Shown piece by piece: positions 15,385 through 22,416 of a DNA stretch of 33,346 nucleotides. Each line of letters opens with the position of its first letter. The stretch's first letter is position 1. This DNA is from Pseudomonadota bacterium (GTDB lineage Bacteria; Pseudomonadota; Gammaproteobacteria; Xanthomonadales; Xanthomonadaceae): contig JAFAFF010000309.1 in NCBI GenBank assembly GCA_023423605.1, positions 1 through 33,346 on the forward strand, given 5' to 3'. The notes below the pieces were generated by a model that worked only from the letters and a program-made list of their open reading frames with translations, was not told the DNA's origin and made no database searches. Both the position numbers and the translations under genes were made by a program.

Positions 15385-15933
15385 ATGTCGCTCACCCGTC
15401 GTCACCTGCTTGGACTTGGCGGCATGACCGCCGCCGCTGGCGTGCTTGGCCTGGGTGCCTGCAGCCGGGCGGCCCCGGCGGCGGCCGCAGGCGCCCGCAC
15501 ACGCACGTTCGAGGTCATGCACAGCGACGCGCAGTGGCGGCAGATGCTGACACCGACGCAATACTCGGTCCTGCGCCAGCATGCCACCGAACGCGCCGGC
15601 AGCAGTCCGCTGGACCGCGAACATCGCAAGGGCACGTTCCACTGCGCCGGTTGCAACCTGCCACTGTTCTCCTCTTCCACCAAGTTTGAAAGCGGCACCG
15701 GCTGGCCGAGTTTCTGGGCGCCACTGCATGATGCGGTGGGCGAGGACCGCGACACGGCCTTCGGCATGCTGCGCGTGGAGATCCATTGCCGTCGCTGCGG
15801 CGGCCACCTTGGCCACGTCTTCAACGATGGGCCGCGACCGACCGGCCTGCGCTACTGCATGAATGGCGCCGCACTCACGTTCGTTCCCACTCCCCGGACG
15901 GCGGCCGATGGCGGCTGGCGCGTATCGGTCTGA
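15385..15933 (+). CDS. msrB: Peptide-methionine (R)-S-oxide reductase MsrB, Tat-exported and probably lipid-anchored
   Basis: 182 aa. The ATG at 15385 has GGAG 9 bases upstream; two earlier in-frame ATGs lack a ribosome site. The N-terminus LTRRHLLGLGG carries a twin arginine, and the hydrophobic stretch ends in LGAC, a lipobox-like site, so the enzyme should sit outside the cytoplasm on a membrane. The MsrB domain has both zinc CxxC pairs (FHCAGC and IHCRRC), SGTGWPSFW, GGHLGHVFNDGP and the catalytic cysteine in GLRYCMNGAAL. The position where some MsrBs have a resolving cysteine (GxGWPSF) is Thr here. It reduces methionine-R-sulfoxide in oxidised envelope proteins. It is first in an operon with dipZ and msrA. 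Confidence 0.92.
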   Translation: MSLTRRHLLGLGGMTAAAGVLGLGACSRAAPAAAAGARTRTFEVMHSDAQWRQMLTPTQYSVLRQHATERAGSSPLDREHRKGTFHCAGCNLPLFSSSTKFESGTGWPSFWAPLHDAVGEDRDTAFGMLRVEIHCRRCGGHLGHVFNDGPRPTGLRYCMNGAALTFVPTPRTAADGGWRVSV

Positions 15934-15958
15934 TGCCCTTCCCGACCATGGAGCTCCG

Positions 15959-17719
15959 ATGATCCTGTTGCTGCTGGCGTATCTGGGCGGCGTGCTGACG
16001 CTGCTCAGCCCGTGCATCCTGCCGGTGCTGCCGTTCGTGTTCGCGCGCGCTGGCCGCTCCTTCCTGCGCAGCACCCTGCCTCTCCTGCTGGGCATGGCGG
16101 TCACCTTCGCCGCCGTTGCCAGCCTGGCGGCGGTGGGCAGCGCGTGGGTGGTCCAGGCCAACCAGATCGGTCGCTGGCTGGCGCTGGCGCTGATGGCGCT
16201 GTTCGCACTGGCCCTGTTGTGGCCGGCGCTGGCCGATCGCCTGCTGGCACCGTTCCAGCGCATCGGTGCACGCCTGAGCGCACGTGCCGATGCGGCCGAT
16301 GATGCCGGCCGCGGCGGTGCCGGGACGTCCCTGTTGATCGGCATCGCCACCGGGCTGCTGTGGGCGCCCTGCGCCGGTCCGATCCTCGGCCTGGTGCTTA
16401 CCGGGGCCGCACTCAACGGCGCCAGCATCGCCACCAGCAGCCTGCTGGTGGCATATGCGCTGGGAGCGGCCACTGGCCTGGCGCTGGCGGTATGGGTGGG
16501 CGGGCGCGTGTTCAATGCGCTGAAGTCGCGCCTGGGCCTGGGCGATGCACTGCGTCGCGGGCTTGGCGTGGCGGCACTGCTGGCCGTCGTGGCCATCGCG
16601 ATGGGCTGGGATACCGGCGTGCTGACGCGGCTGTCCACGCTGAGCACCGCACGCCTGGAACAGCGCCTGCTGGATGTGGTGCCCGCTGCACGGCCGGCAG
16701 GCAACGCCATGACCACCACGGCCGCCTCCGCCGGCGCACCGTTGCCGATGGAAGGCAACCTGCCGCCGCTGGAGGGTGCCACTGGCTGGCTCAACAGTCC
16801 GCCGCTTGGCGCTGCGGCACTGCGTGGCAAGGTGGTGCTCATCGATTTCTGGACCTATTCCTGCATCAACTGCCTGCGGGCGATGCCCTTCGTGCACGAA
16901 TGGGAGCGCCGCTACCGCGACCACGGCCTGGTGGTGATCGGCGTGCATACGCCGGAATTCGCCTTCGAACGCAATCCGCGCAACGTCATGCGCGCGGTCG
17001 AACAACTGAAGGTGGACTATCCGGTCGCACTCGACAACAACTATGCGATCTGGCGTGCGTTCGACAACCGCTACTGGCCCGCGCATTACTTCGTCGATGC
17101 ACAGGGCCAGGTGCGCGCGCACCAGTTCGGCGAAGGCAACTACGCGCACTCCGAACAGGTGATCCGGCGTCTGCTGCAGGAAGCGGGCAACCGCGATCTG
17201 CCACCGCCGGTCGATGCCGCCGCCGGCCACCTGCAGGGCGTGGCCGAGCAGGCCGACATGCGCAACCTGCGTTCTCCGGAAACCTACCTGGGCCACGCGC
17301 GCGCGGAAAATTTCGCTTCCAGCGGCGGACAGCATCCAGGCGATGCATTCGATTACGCCCTGCCGTCCACGCTGGCACTGAACCAGTGGGGCCTGGGCGG
17401 GCGCTGGAAAGTGACCGACGAGGCGGCGGAACTGCGCCAGGCCGGCGGCCGCATCGCCTTCCGCTTCCATGCCCGTGACCTGCACCTGGTGCTGGCCCCT
17501 GCCGAGGATGGCAGGCCGGTGCGTTTCCGGGTGTGGCTGGATGGCAGGCCGCTGCCGGCCGCCGATGCCGGCGGCGACGTTGCTGCCGATGGCACCGGAA
17601 CGGTGGCCGAACACCGCCTGTACCAACTGGTACGCCAGCGCGACAGCGTCGGCGAGCATCGCTTCGAGATCGAGTTCCTGGACCCCGGTGTCCAGGCCTA
17701 TGCCTTTACGTTCGGTTGA
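15959..17719 (+). CDS. dipZ: DipZ: CcdA-like membrane electron carrier fused to a thioredoxin domain and a C-terminal beta domain
   Basis: 586 aa. Residues 1-240 form a CcdA/DsbD-type membrane domain with the redox cysteines C19 (LLSPCILP) and C138 (LLWAPCAGP). Residues about 265-410 are a TlpA-like thioredoxin domain with CxxC at 302-305 (YSCINCLRAMPF). The remainder is a beta-sandwich-like domain (RIAFRFHARDLHLVLAP, PVRFRVWLDGRPL), as in mycobacterial DipZ. It would take electrons from cytoplasmic thioredoxin and pass them outward. Between msrB and msrA its natural clients are those two reductases. The ATG at 15959 follows GGAG; the longer upstream frame overlaps msrB and is not used. Thirteen predicted bases of start context and operon order both fit. 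Confidence 0.88.
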   Translation: MILLLLAYLGGVLTLLSPCILPVLPFVFARAGRSFLRSTLPLLLGMAVTFAAVASLAAVGSAWVVQANQIGRWLALALMALFALALLWPALADRLLAPFQRIGARLSARADAADDAGRGGAGTSLLIGIATGLLWAPCAGPILGLVLTGAALNGASIATSSLLVAYALGAATGLALAVWVGGRVFNALKSRLGLGDALRRGLGVAALLAVVAIAMGWDTGVLTRLSTLSTARLEQRLLDVVPAARPAGNAMTTTAASAGAPLPMEGNLPPLEGATGWLNSPPLGAAALRGKVVLIDFWTYSCINCLRAMPFVHEWERRYRDHGLVVIGVHTPEFAFERNPRNVMRAVEQLKVDYPVALDNNYAIWRAFDNRYWPAHYFVDAQGQVRAHQFGEGNYAHSEQVIRRLLQEAGNRDLPPPVDAAAGHLQGVAEQADMRNLRSPETYLGHARAENFASSGGQHPGDAFDYALPSTLALNQWGLGGRWKVTDEAAELRQAGGRIAFRFHARDLHLVLAPAEDGRPVRFRVWLDGRPLPAADAGGDVAADGTGTVAEHRLYQLVRQRDSVGEHRFEIEFLDPGVQAYAFTFG

Positions 17720-17729
17720 GGGAAAGCTG

Positions 17730-18470
17730 ATGAAGATGTCGCTTGAGAAGGGTATCGCCGGCAGCTTCGCCGCCCTGGCGGTGGGCGCGCTGCTGGCCTT
17801 CGCGGTGGATGCCGGACCCGGCCTTGGCAAGGCCGCCACGCCACCGGCGATGAACACGGAGGAAAGCCGCGCGTTGCCCGCCGCGACGGGCGCGGCAGCG
17901 TTCACCGATGACCGCACGCAGGCCAGCGTGGTGTTCGCCGGTGGCTGTTTCTGGGGCGTGCAGGGCGTGTTCCAGCATGTGAAAGGTGTGAGCAACGCGG
18001 TATCCGGCTATATCGGTGGCGAAGCATCAACCGCCCGCTACGAACGGATCACCTCCGGCACCACCGGGCACGCCGAAGCCGTCCGCGTGGATTACGATCC
18101 CCGGCAGGTCAGTTACGGCCAGCTGCTGCAGGTGTTCTTCTCCGTGGCGCATGATCCCACCCAGTTGAACCGCCAGGGGCCGGATCGCGGCAGCCAGTAC
18201 CGATCTGCCATCTTCAGCGACGACCCGCGCCAGCAGGCGGCCAACCGGGCCTACGTCAGCCAGATCGCGGCGGCCTTCAGGGCCCCGGTGGTGACCGAGC
18301 TGGGCAGTGGCAAGCCGTTCTTCCCGGCGGAGGGCCACCACCAGAATTACATGGCGCGCTATCCGCAGGCTGCCTACATCCGCTACTACGATGCGCCCAA
18401 ACTGGCGGCACTGCGGCAACGCTTCCCGCAGCTGTACCGTCGTGATCCGGTGCCGGTACCGATGAAATGA
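17730..18470 (+). CDS. msrA: Peptide-methionine (S)-S-oxide reductase MsrA, membrane-anchored or exported
   Basis: 246 aa. The N-terminus has lysines followed by a hydrophobic stretch (about 10-28), which should export or anchor the enzyme. The MsrA domain starts near residue 66, with catalytic C73 in AGGCFWGVQGVF, then VSGYIGGE, SGTTGHAEAVRVDYDP, DRGSQYRSAIF and EGHHQNYMARYP. No second cysteine is visible, so recycling of the oxidised cysteine would need an outside thiol such as the DipZ thioredoxin domain. It reduces methionine-S-sulfoxide, the complement of MsrB. The ATG at 17730 is preceded by GAGGG; the start is 10 bases after the dipZ stop. Confidence 0.92.
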   Translation: MKMSLEKGIAGSFAALAVGALLAFAVDAGPGLGKAATPPAMNTEESRALPAATGAAAFTDDRTQASVVFAGGCFWGVQGVFQHVKGVSNAVSGYIGGEASTARYERITSGTTGHAEAVRVDYDPRQVSYGQLLQVFFSVAHDPTQLNRQGPDRGSQYRSAIFSDDPRQQAANRAYVSQIAAAFRAPVVTELGSGKPFFPAEGHHQNYMARYPQAAYIRYYDAPKLAALRQRFPQLYRRDPVPVPMK

Positions 18471-18542
18471 CACTGCTGCTCCGGTCGCGACGCCACCAAC
18501 GATCCTGCGCGGCGCATGGCGCAGCGACCTGCCCGGGCGCTG

Positions 18543-18587
18543 TTGCTGGGCGTGCCCTTGCTGGACGTGTCCTTGCTAGACTTGCCG
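18543..18587 (+). repeat. Three tandem 15-bp repeats just before the fRMsr gene
   Basis: Three consecutive units start with TTGCT: TTGCTGGGCGTGCCC (18543), TTGCTGGACGTGTCC (18558) and TTGCTAGACTTGCCG (18573). The last contains the putative -10 hexamer TAGACT and ends two bases before the ATG at 18589. The array looks like a recent triplication that has partly diverged. Confidence 0.65.
18577..18582 (+). promoter_or_regulatory. -10 hexamer TAGACT six bases before the fRMsr ATG
   Basis: TAGACT, six bases, then ATG at 18589, with no ribosome site between them. This is the same arrangement as for queD and for the response regulator at 10993. Confidence 0.45.
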
Positions 18588-18588
18588 C

Positions 18589-19071
18589 ATGTTCGCCACC
18601 TCCACGCTGACCGGCAGCAAGCCGGAACAATACGCCCAGCTGCTCGAACAGGCCCGTGGCCTGGTGCATGGCGAGAGCGATCGCATTGCCAATGCGGCCA
18701 ATATCGCTGCGCTGGTGTACCACGCCCTGCCGGACCTGAACTGGGTGGGATTCTATCTGTACGATGGCAGGGAACTGGTGGTCGGCCCGTTCCAGGGATT
18801 GCCCGCGTGCGTGCGCATTCCGCTGGGCAAGGGCGTGTGCGGAACGGCGGCCAGCCAGCGCGCTACCCAGCGCATCGAGGACGTCGATGCCTTCCCGGGC
18901 CATATCGCCTGCGACTCAGCCTCGCGCTCGGAGCTGGTGGTGCCCCTTGTACGCGGCGACGAACTGATCGGCGTATTCGATCTGGACAGCCCGCGGCTGT
19001 CCCGTTTCGACGCCGATGACCAGGCTGGCCTGGAAGCCATCGCCCAGGTGTTCATCGACGCACTGGCATGA
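18589..19071 (+). CDS. msrC: Free methionine-(R)-sulfoxide reductase (GAF domain)
   Basis: 160 aa, a single GAF domain of the YebR/fRMsr type. Family residues are visible: NWVGFYLYDG, VGPFQGLPACVRIPLGKGVCG, GHIACDSASRSELVVPL and DLDSPRLSRFD. The three conserved cysteines are C74, C84 and C108. The enzyme reduces free methionine-R-sulfoxide in the cytosol using thioredoxin. With MsrA and MsrB just upstream, all three sulfoxide-reductase classes lie within 4 kb. Its last bases overlap the next gene by 4 (ATGA), so the two are translationally coupled. It has its own apparent promoter within the 15-bp repeat array. Confidence 0.9.
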   Translation: MFATSTLTGSKPEQYAQLLEQARGLVHGESDRIANAANIAALVYHALPDLNWVGFYLYDGRELVVGPFQGLPACVRIPLGKGVCGTAASQRATQRIEDVDAFPGHIACDSASRSELVVPLVRGDELIGVFDLDSPRLSRFDADDQAGLEAIAQVFIDALA

Positions 19072-19394
19072 ATGCCGCGGGACTGCGCAACATCGGACCG
19101 AAGAGCGCGGCGTGGCTGCGCCAGGTCGGCCTGCGCAGCCGCGAGGACCTGCAGGCCGTGGGCGCGGTAGGCGCCTTCGTCAAGGTGAGGAGGGCGGGAT
19201 TCAAGCCCAGCCTCAACCTGCTGTACTCACTGGAAGGCGCGCTGCGCGACTGCCACTGGCAGGAACTGGAGCCCGCACGGCGCGATGCACTGGTGCGCGA
19301 ATACGAAGCGTGCATCGCCGCACAGCCGTTGAAACCGGCAGGTCCCGCCGCCGGCCCGGTGCGGGAACATCGTTTCGACAGCAACGAGCGGTAG
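19068..19394 (+). CDS. TfoX C-terminal domain protein
   Basis: 108 aa. The whole protein matches the C-terminal domain of TfoX/Sxy: GLRNIGPKSAAWLRQVGLRSREDL, then GAFVKVRRAGFKPSLNLLYSLEGAL and a closing helix with the motif HWQELEPARRDALVREYE. The helix-hairpin-helix-like start suggests nucleic acid or protein binding. Full TfoX proteins regulate competence, but this stand-alone domain has no N-terminal half and its role is not established. It is coupled to the fRMsr gene by an ATGA overlap and meets the CobC-like gene tail to tail 12 bases away. Confidence 0.82.
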   Translation: MNAAGLRNIGPKSAAWLRQVGLRSREDLQAVGAVGAFVKVRRAGFKPSLNLLYSLEGALRDCHWQELEPARRDALVREYEACIAAQPLKPAGPAAGPVREHRFDSNER

Positions 19395-19406
19395 CGCCGC
19401 CTCCGG

Positions 19407-20006
19407 TCAGCTGACCGCCGTCGGCTGCTGCAGTTCCAGCAGCTCGCCCCACAGGCCGTTGTCGCTGCGTTCCACGCGCAGCCGCAGGCGCGTGCCATGG
19501 TCGATGCGCAGCGCCCAGCACAGCGACATCGGCAGTCCGCACGCCTGCGACAGCACCATCCGCAGTGGCCCTCCATGGCTGACGATCAGCGTCGGCGCCG
19601 CATCAGCCGCTTCTTCCTCGTCGAACAGCCGATCCAGCGCGCGCGCGATGCGCCGCTCGAAGTGCCCCCAGCTCTCTCCGTTGGGCGGCGGGAATGCATG
19701 CGGATCGCGGTGGAAGCCCAGCAGCGACGGCTCCGGCAGCGCATCGACGGGCAAACCGTCCCAGTCGCCGAAATCCAGCTCCTCCCAGTCCGCTTCAGGC
19801 TGCACTTCCAGGTTGCGCGGCACCGCCAGCGCCACAGCGGTATGCAGCGCGCGCAGCCGCGGCGAGCAGATCACCCGCTCCCACTCCAGCGCGTCATACG
19901 CCTGGCAGAGCGCATCATGGCTGCCGGCAAGCAGGGGTGGATCGCTGCGCCCATCGAGATGGGTATCGCGGCCGGTGCTGGCGTGGCGTAGCAGATCGAT
20001 GATCAT
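19407..20006 (-). CDS. cobC: Histidine phosphatase family protein, probable alpha-ribazole phosphatase
   Basis: 199 aa of the phosphoglycerate-mutase/histidine phosphatase superfamily. The catalytic motif is LLRHAST with H8 (RHA instead of the common RHG). It is followed by DGRSDPPLLAGS, ERVICSPRLRALHTA, EELDFGDWDG and the second histidine in LIVSHGGPLRM. Related CobC enzymes remove the phosphate from alpha-ribazole 5'-phosphate in cobalamin assembly. The divergent neighbour is btuB with a cobalamin riboswitch, which supports that role, but other small-molecule phosphatases look alike. The ATG at 20006 gives the family N-terminus (MIIDLLRH). It overlaps by 4 bases a 10-codon leader frame that has a strong ribosome site. 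Confidence 0.75.
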   Translation of the reverse strand: MIIDLLRHASTGRDTHLDGRSDPPLLAGSHDALCQAYDALEWERVICSPRLRALHTAVALAVPRNLEVQPEADWEELDFGDWDGLPVDALPEPSLLGFHRDPHAFPPPNGESWGHFERRIARALDRLFDEEEAADAAPTLIVSHGGPLRMVLSQACGLPMSLCWALRIDHGTRLRLRVERSDNGLWGELLELQQPTAVS

Positions 20007-20091
20007 GGCGCGCGCACGTCCAGGCGATGCAGCACGGCTCCCTCCTCCTGCCGGGGCGGGCGGGCAGCGCCCGGCGCATTGGACAGGAGGG
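20003..20091 (-). promoter_or_regulatory. Structured leader of the CobC-like gene with mini-ORF and sequestered ribosome site
   Basis: No ribosome site stands before the ATG at 20006. A strong GGAGGAGG at 20048-20041 instead serves a GTG at 20035, which opens a 10-codon frame ending in TGA at 20003 and overlapping the ATG as ATGA. CCTCCTG formed by 20090-20084 can pair with the CAGGAGG of that site, hiding it in a hairpin. A minus-strand TAGAAT at 20151-20146 is a possible -10, giving a leader of about 130 nt. This is my reading of the sequence only. Confidence 0.35.
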
Positions 20092-20193
20092 CAACACAAC
20101 ACGGTATGGACATCGGGGAACAGGTCTGGACCAGAAGCAGCACCCATTCTAGTCGACGCGCGCCGACCATCTGCATGCGCGCCTCCGATGGCT

Positions 20194-20199
20194 TAGACT
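20194..20199 (+). promoter_or_regulatory. Likely -10 of the btuB transcript (TAGACT)
   Basis: TAGACT lies just upstream of the riboswitch aptamer and would start transcription near 20206. The -35 about 17 bases upstream is not recognisable. Confidence 0.35.
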
Positions 20200-20205
20200 G
20201 CGCGC

Positions 20206-20400
20206 ACTTCCAGGTGACCTGCGGCATGCGCCGGCAGGTTGAAACGGGAAGCCGGTGACGCATCGTTCGATGCCACTCCGGCGCTGCCCCCGCAACGGTA
20301 AGCACGTCACAAGCGGACATCACGCCACTGTGCCCTGGCATGGGAAGGCGTCCGCCCGGTGGTTTCCACCGACGGCAAGCCCGGAGACCGGCCAGGAAGC
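20206..20400 (+). promoter_or_regulatory. Cobalamin (AdoCbl) riboswitch upstream of btuB
   Basis: The conserved aptamer blocks appear in order: AGGTGACCTGCGG near 20211, AACGGGAAGCCGGTG near 20246, GCTGCCCCCGCAACGGTAAG near 20283, the B12 box GCCACTG at 20324-20330, and AGCCCGGAGACCGGCC near 20378. The aptamer is followed by about 130 bases before the btuB start. Binding of adenosylcobalamin should turn btuB off. No T-run follows a hairpin there, so control at translation start is more likely than termination. Confidence 0.92.
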
Positions 20401-20491
20401 CCATAGGTTGCGATGCGGTGGGCATCGGCGACGGCCACCGCGTCCGCGTGGTGCGCATCGCCCTGTCCTTCGCGCCGCAGCTCCCCTTGCC

Positions 20492-20511
20492 TCCGCGCGG
20501 GCGTGCGCGGA
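20492..20511 (+). promoter_or_regulatory. Hairpin next to the btuB ribosome site
   Basis: TCCGCGC (20492-20498) and GCGCGGA (20505-20511) form a perfect 7-bp stem with a 6-base loop, ending 5 bases before the GGAG of the btuB ribosome site. It may be part of the riboswitch expression platform. Confidence 0.4.
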
Positions 20512-20529
20512 AGACCGGAGTTTTCCCCC

Positions 20530-22371
20530 ATGACATCGCCGTTCCGAATCCTCCCCCTGGCCCTGGTGGCGACATTGCCCGGCATCGCCGCCGCGCAGGA
20601 TGCCACCACCGCGCTGGACCCGATGCTGGTCACCGCCACCCGTACGCCGATCATGCTGTCCGACAGCCTCAGCCCGGCGCAGGTGATCGACCGCGCCACC
20701 ATCGATGCCAGCCAGGCGACCTCCCTGCAGGACCTGCTGCGCGGCCGCGCCGGTATCGATCTTGCCAACACCGGTGGACTGGGCAAGCAGACCTCGCTGT
20801 TCCTGCGCGGCACCAACTCGTCGCACACCGTGGTGCTGATCGATGGCGTGCGCATCAACACGGCTGATTTCGGCCTGGCCATGCTGCAGGACCTGCCGCT
20901 GGCACAGATCGAACGCGTGGAAATCGTGCGCGGTCCGCAGTCGAGCCTGTACGGTGCCGATGCCATCGGCGGCGTGGTGCAGATCTTCACCCGCCGCCAT
21001 GACGGTGGATTCGCGCCGCGACTGGAACTGGGCGGCGGCAGCCATGGCCTGCGCCAGGCCAGCGGCGGCATCGGTGGTGGGACCGAACGGGGCTGGTTCG
21101 GGCTGGACATTGGCTACCAGCACAGCGATGGCATCGATGCCTGCCGTGGCTCCAGCCTGACCTTCGCCGGCTGCGGCGCCGAAGAGCCGGACCGCGATGG
21201 GTATCGCAACCTTTCCGGGAGCGCACGTGGCGGCTACACCTTCAACCCGCAATGGAGCGTGGAAGGTACGGCGCTGCGTGCCGAAGGGGAGAACCACTAT
21301 GACGGCTACTACAACTACTCCGAAACCGTGCAGCAGGTATTGGCCGGCAAGGTCCGCTACACGCCATCGGAGCGGGTTGGGCTGGCCGCCAGCATCGGCC
21401 GCAGCGACAATGAATCGGACAATTACGGTCCGCTGGAGGCCTTTGGCAGCGCGCAGACGCACCGCGACACCGCCTCGCTGCAGGCGGACATCGCCATCGC
21501 CACGGGCCATCTGCTCACCGCCGGCGTGGACTGGAGCGATGACAGCCTGGACGGCAGCAGCGCCGGTTACCTGGTCGACAGCCGCGACAACACGGGTGTG
21601 TACGTGCAGTACCAGGGGCGCTTCGGGCAGCACCAGCTGCAGGCCAGCATGCGCAACGACGACAACGAACAATTCGGCAACCACACCACCGGTTCGGTGG
21701 CGTGGGGCATGGAATTTGGTGGCGGCTGGAAGCTGACCGCGAGCCACGGCACCGCTTTCAAGGCGCCCACCTTCAGCGATCTCTACGATCCCTGGAGCGG
21801 CGTGCCGACACTGGATCCGGAGGAATCCCGCAGCACCAACCTGGGCATCGCCCAGCAGGGTCGCGGCTGGCGCTGGGGCGTGGACGTGTATGAAACCCGC
21901 GTTGATGACCTGATCACCTTTGACGCGGCCACCTTCCAGATGACCCAGGTCGAGAAGGCACGCATCCGCGGCGCCGAACTGACCGGTAACGTGGTGCTGG
22001 GCGGCGTGGACATCAACGCGCAGCTGAGCTGGACCGATCCACGCAACCGCACTGCGGGCAACTCGTACGACAACTGGCTGGCACGTCGTGCACGGCAGAC
22101 GGCGCGTATCGACCTGGACCGCACCTTCGGCGATCTGCGCGTGGGCCTGACCGGTTTCGGTGCCGGCAAGCGTTTCGATGATGCGGCCAACGCGGTACGG
22201 CTGGCGGGCTACGGTACGCTGGATGTGCGCCTGGAATATGCACTGAACCGCGACTGGTCGCTGCTGGCGCGCGCAGCCAACGTGTTCGACCGCCGCTACG
22301 AAACCGTTGCCTGGTACAACCAGCCCGGCCGCGAATACCAGCTGAGCCTTCGCTACCAGCCGACCCCGTAG
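20530..22371 (+). CDS. btuB: TonB-dependent vitamin B12 receptor BtuB
   Basis: 613 aa. Signal peptide (RILPLALVATLPGIAAAQ), then a TonB box (LDPMLVTATRTP). The plug has SLQDLLRGRAGIDLANTGG, SLFLRGTNSSHTVVLIDGVR and ERVEIVRGPQSSLYGADAIGG. The beta-barrel includes ASHGTAFKAPTFSDLY, PEESRSTNLGI and NVFDRRYETVAWYNQPGRE. These are BtuB-type hallmarks. The receptor imports corrinoids across the outer membrane. The ATG at 20530 follows GGAG at 9 bases. The identification is firm because a cobalamin riboswitch precedes it. The stop codon TAG is shared with the GTAG head of a palindromic repeat. Confidence 0.93.
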   Translation: MTSPFRILPLALVATLPGIAAAQDATTALDPMLVTATRTPIMLSDSLSPAQVIDRATIDASQATSLQDLLRGRAGIDLANTGGLGKQTSLFLRGTNSSHTVVLIDGVRINTADFGLAMLQDLPLAQIERVEIVRGPQSSLYGADAIGGVVQIFTRRHDGGFAPRLELGGGSHGLRQASGGIGGGTERGWFGLDIGYQHSDGIDACRGSSLTFAGCGAEEPDRDGYRNLSGSARGGYTFNPQWSVEGTALRAEGENHYDGYYNYSETVQQVLAGKVRYTPSERVGLAASIGRSDNESDNYGPLEAFGSAQTHRDTASLQADIAIATGHLLTAGVDWSDDSLDGSSAGYLVDSRDNTGVYVQYQGRFGQHQLQASMRNDDNEQFGNHTTGSVAWGMEFGGGWKLTASHGTAFKAPTFSDLYDPWSGVPTLDPEESRSTNLGIAQQGRGWRWGVDVYETRVDDLITFDAATFQMTQVEKARIRGAELTGNVVLGGVDINAQLSWTDPRNRTAGNSYDNWLARRARQTARIDLDRTFGDLRVGLTGFGAGKRFDDAANAVRLAGYGTLDVRLEYALNRDWSLLARAANVFDRRYETVAWYNQPGREYQLSLRYQPTP

Positions 22372-22391
22372 CGCCGGGCTCTGCCCGGCTG
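22368..22391 (+). repeat. GTAG-headed palindromic repeat (SMAG/REP type) at the btuB stop
   Basis: GTAG is followed by stem GCCGGGC (22373-22379), loop TCT and GCCCGGC (22383-22389). The TAG of GTAG is the btuB stop codon. It resembles the GTAG repeats known from Stenotrophomonas and probably protects or terminates the btuB mRNA. Confidence 0.65.
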
Positions 22392-22416
22392 CGCGACACT
22401 CCTGCATTGCCCGGCA

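Noticed and set aside
15875..17995. 706-codon open frame on the minus strand
   Set aside because: It is antisense to dipZ and the start of msrA, with no recognisable domain.
20320..22407. 695-codon open frame on the minus strand
   Set aside because: It is a shadow of btuB and runs into the riboswitch.
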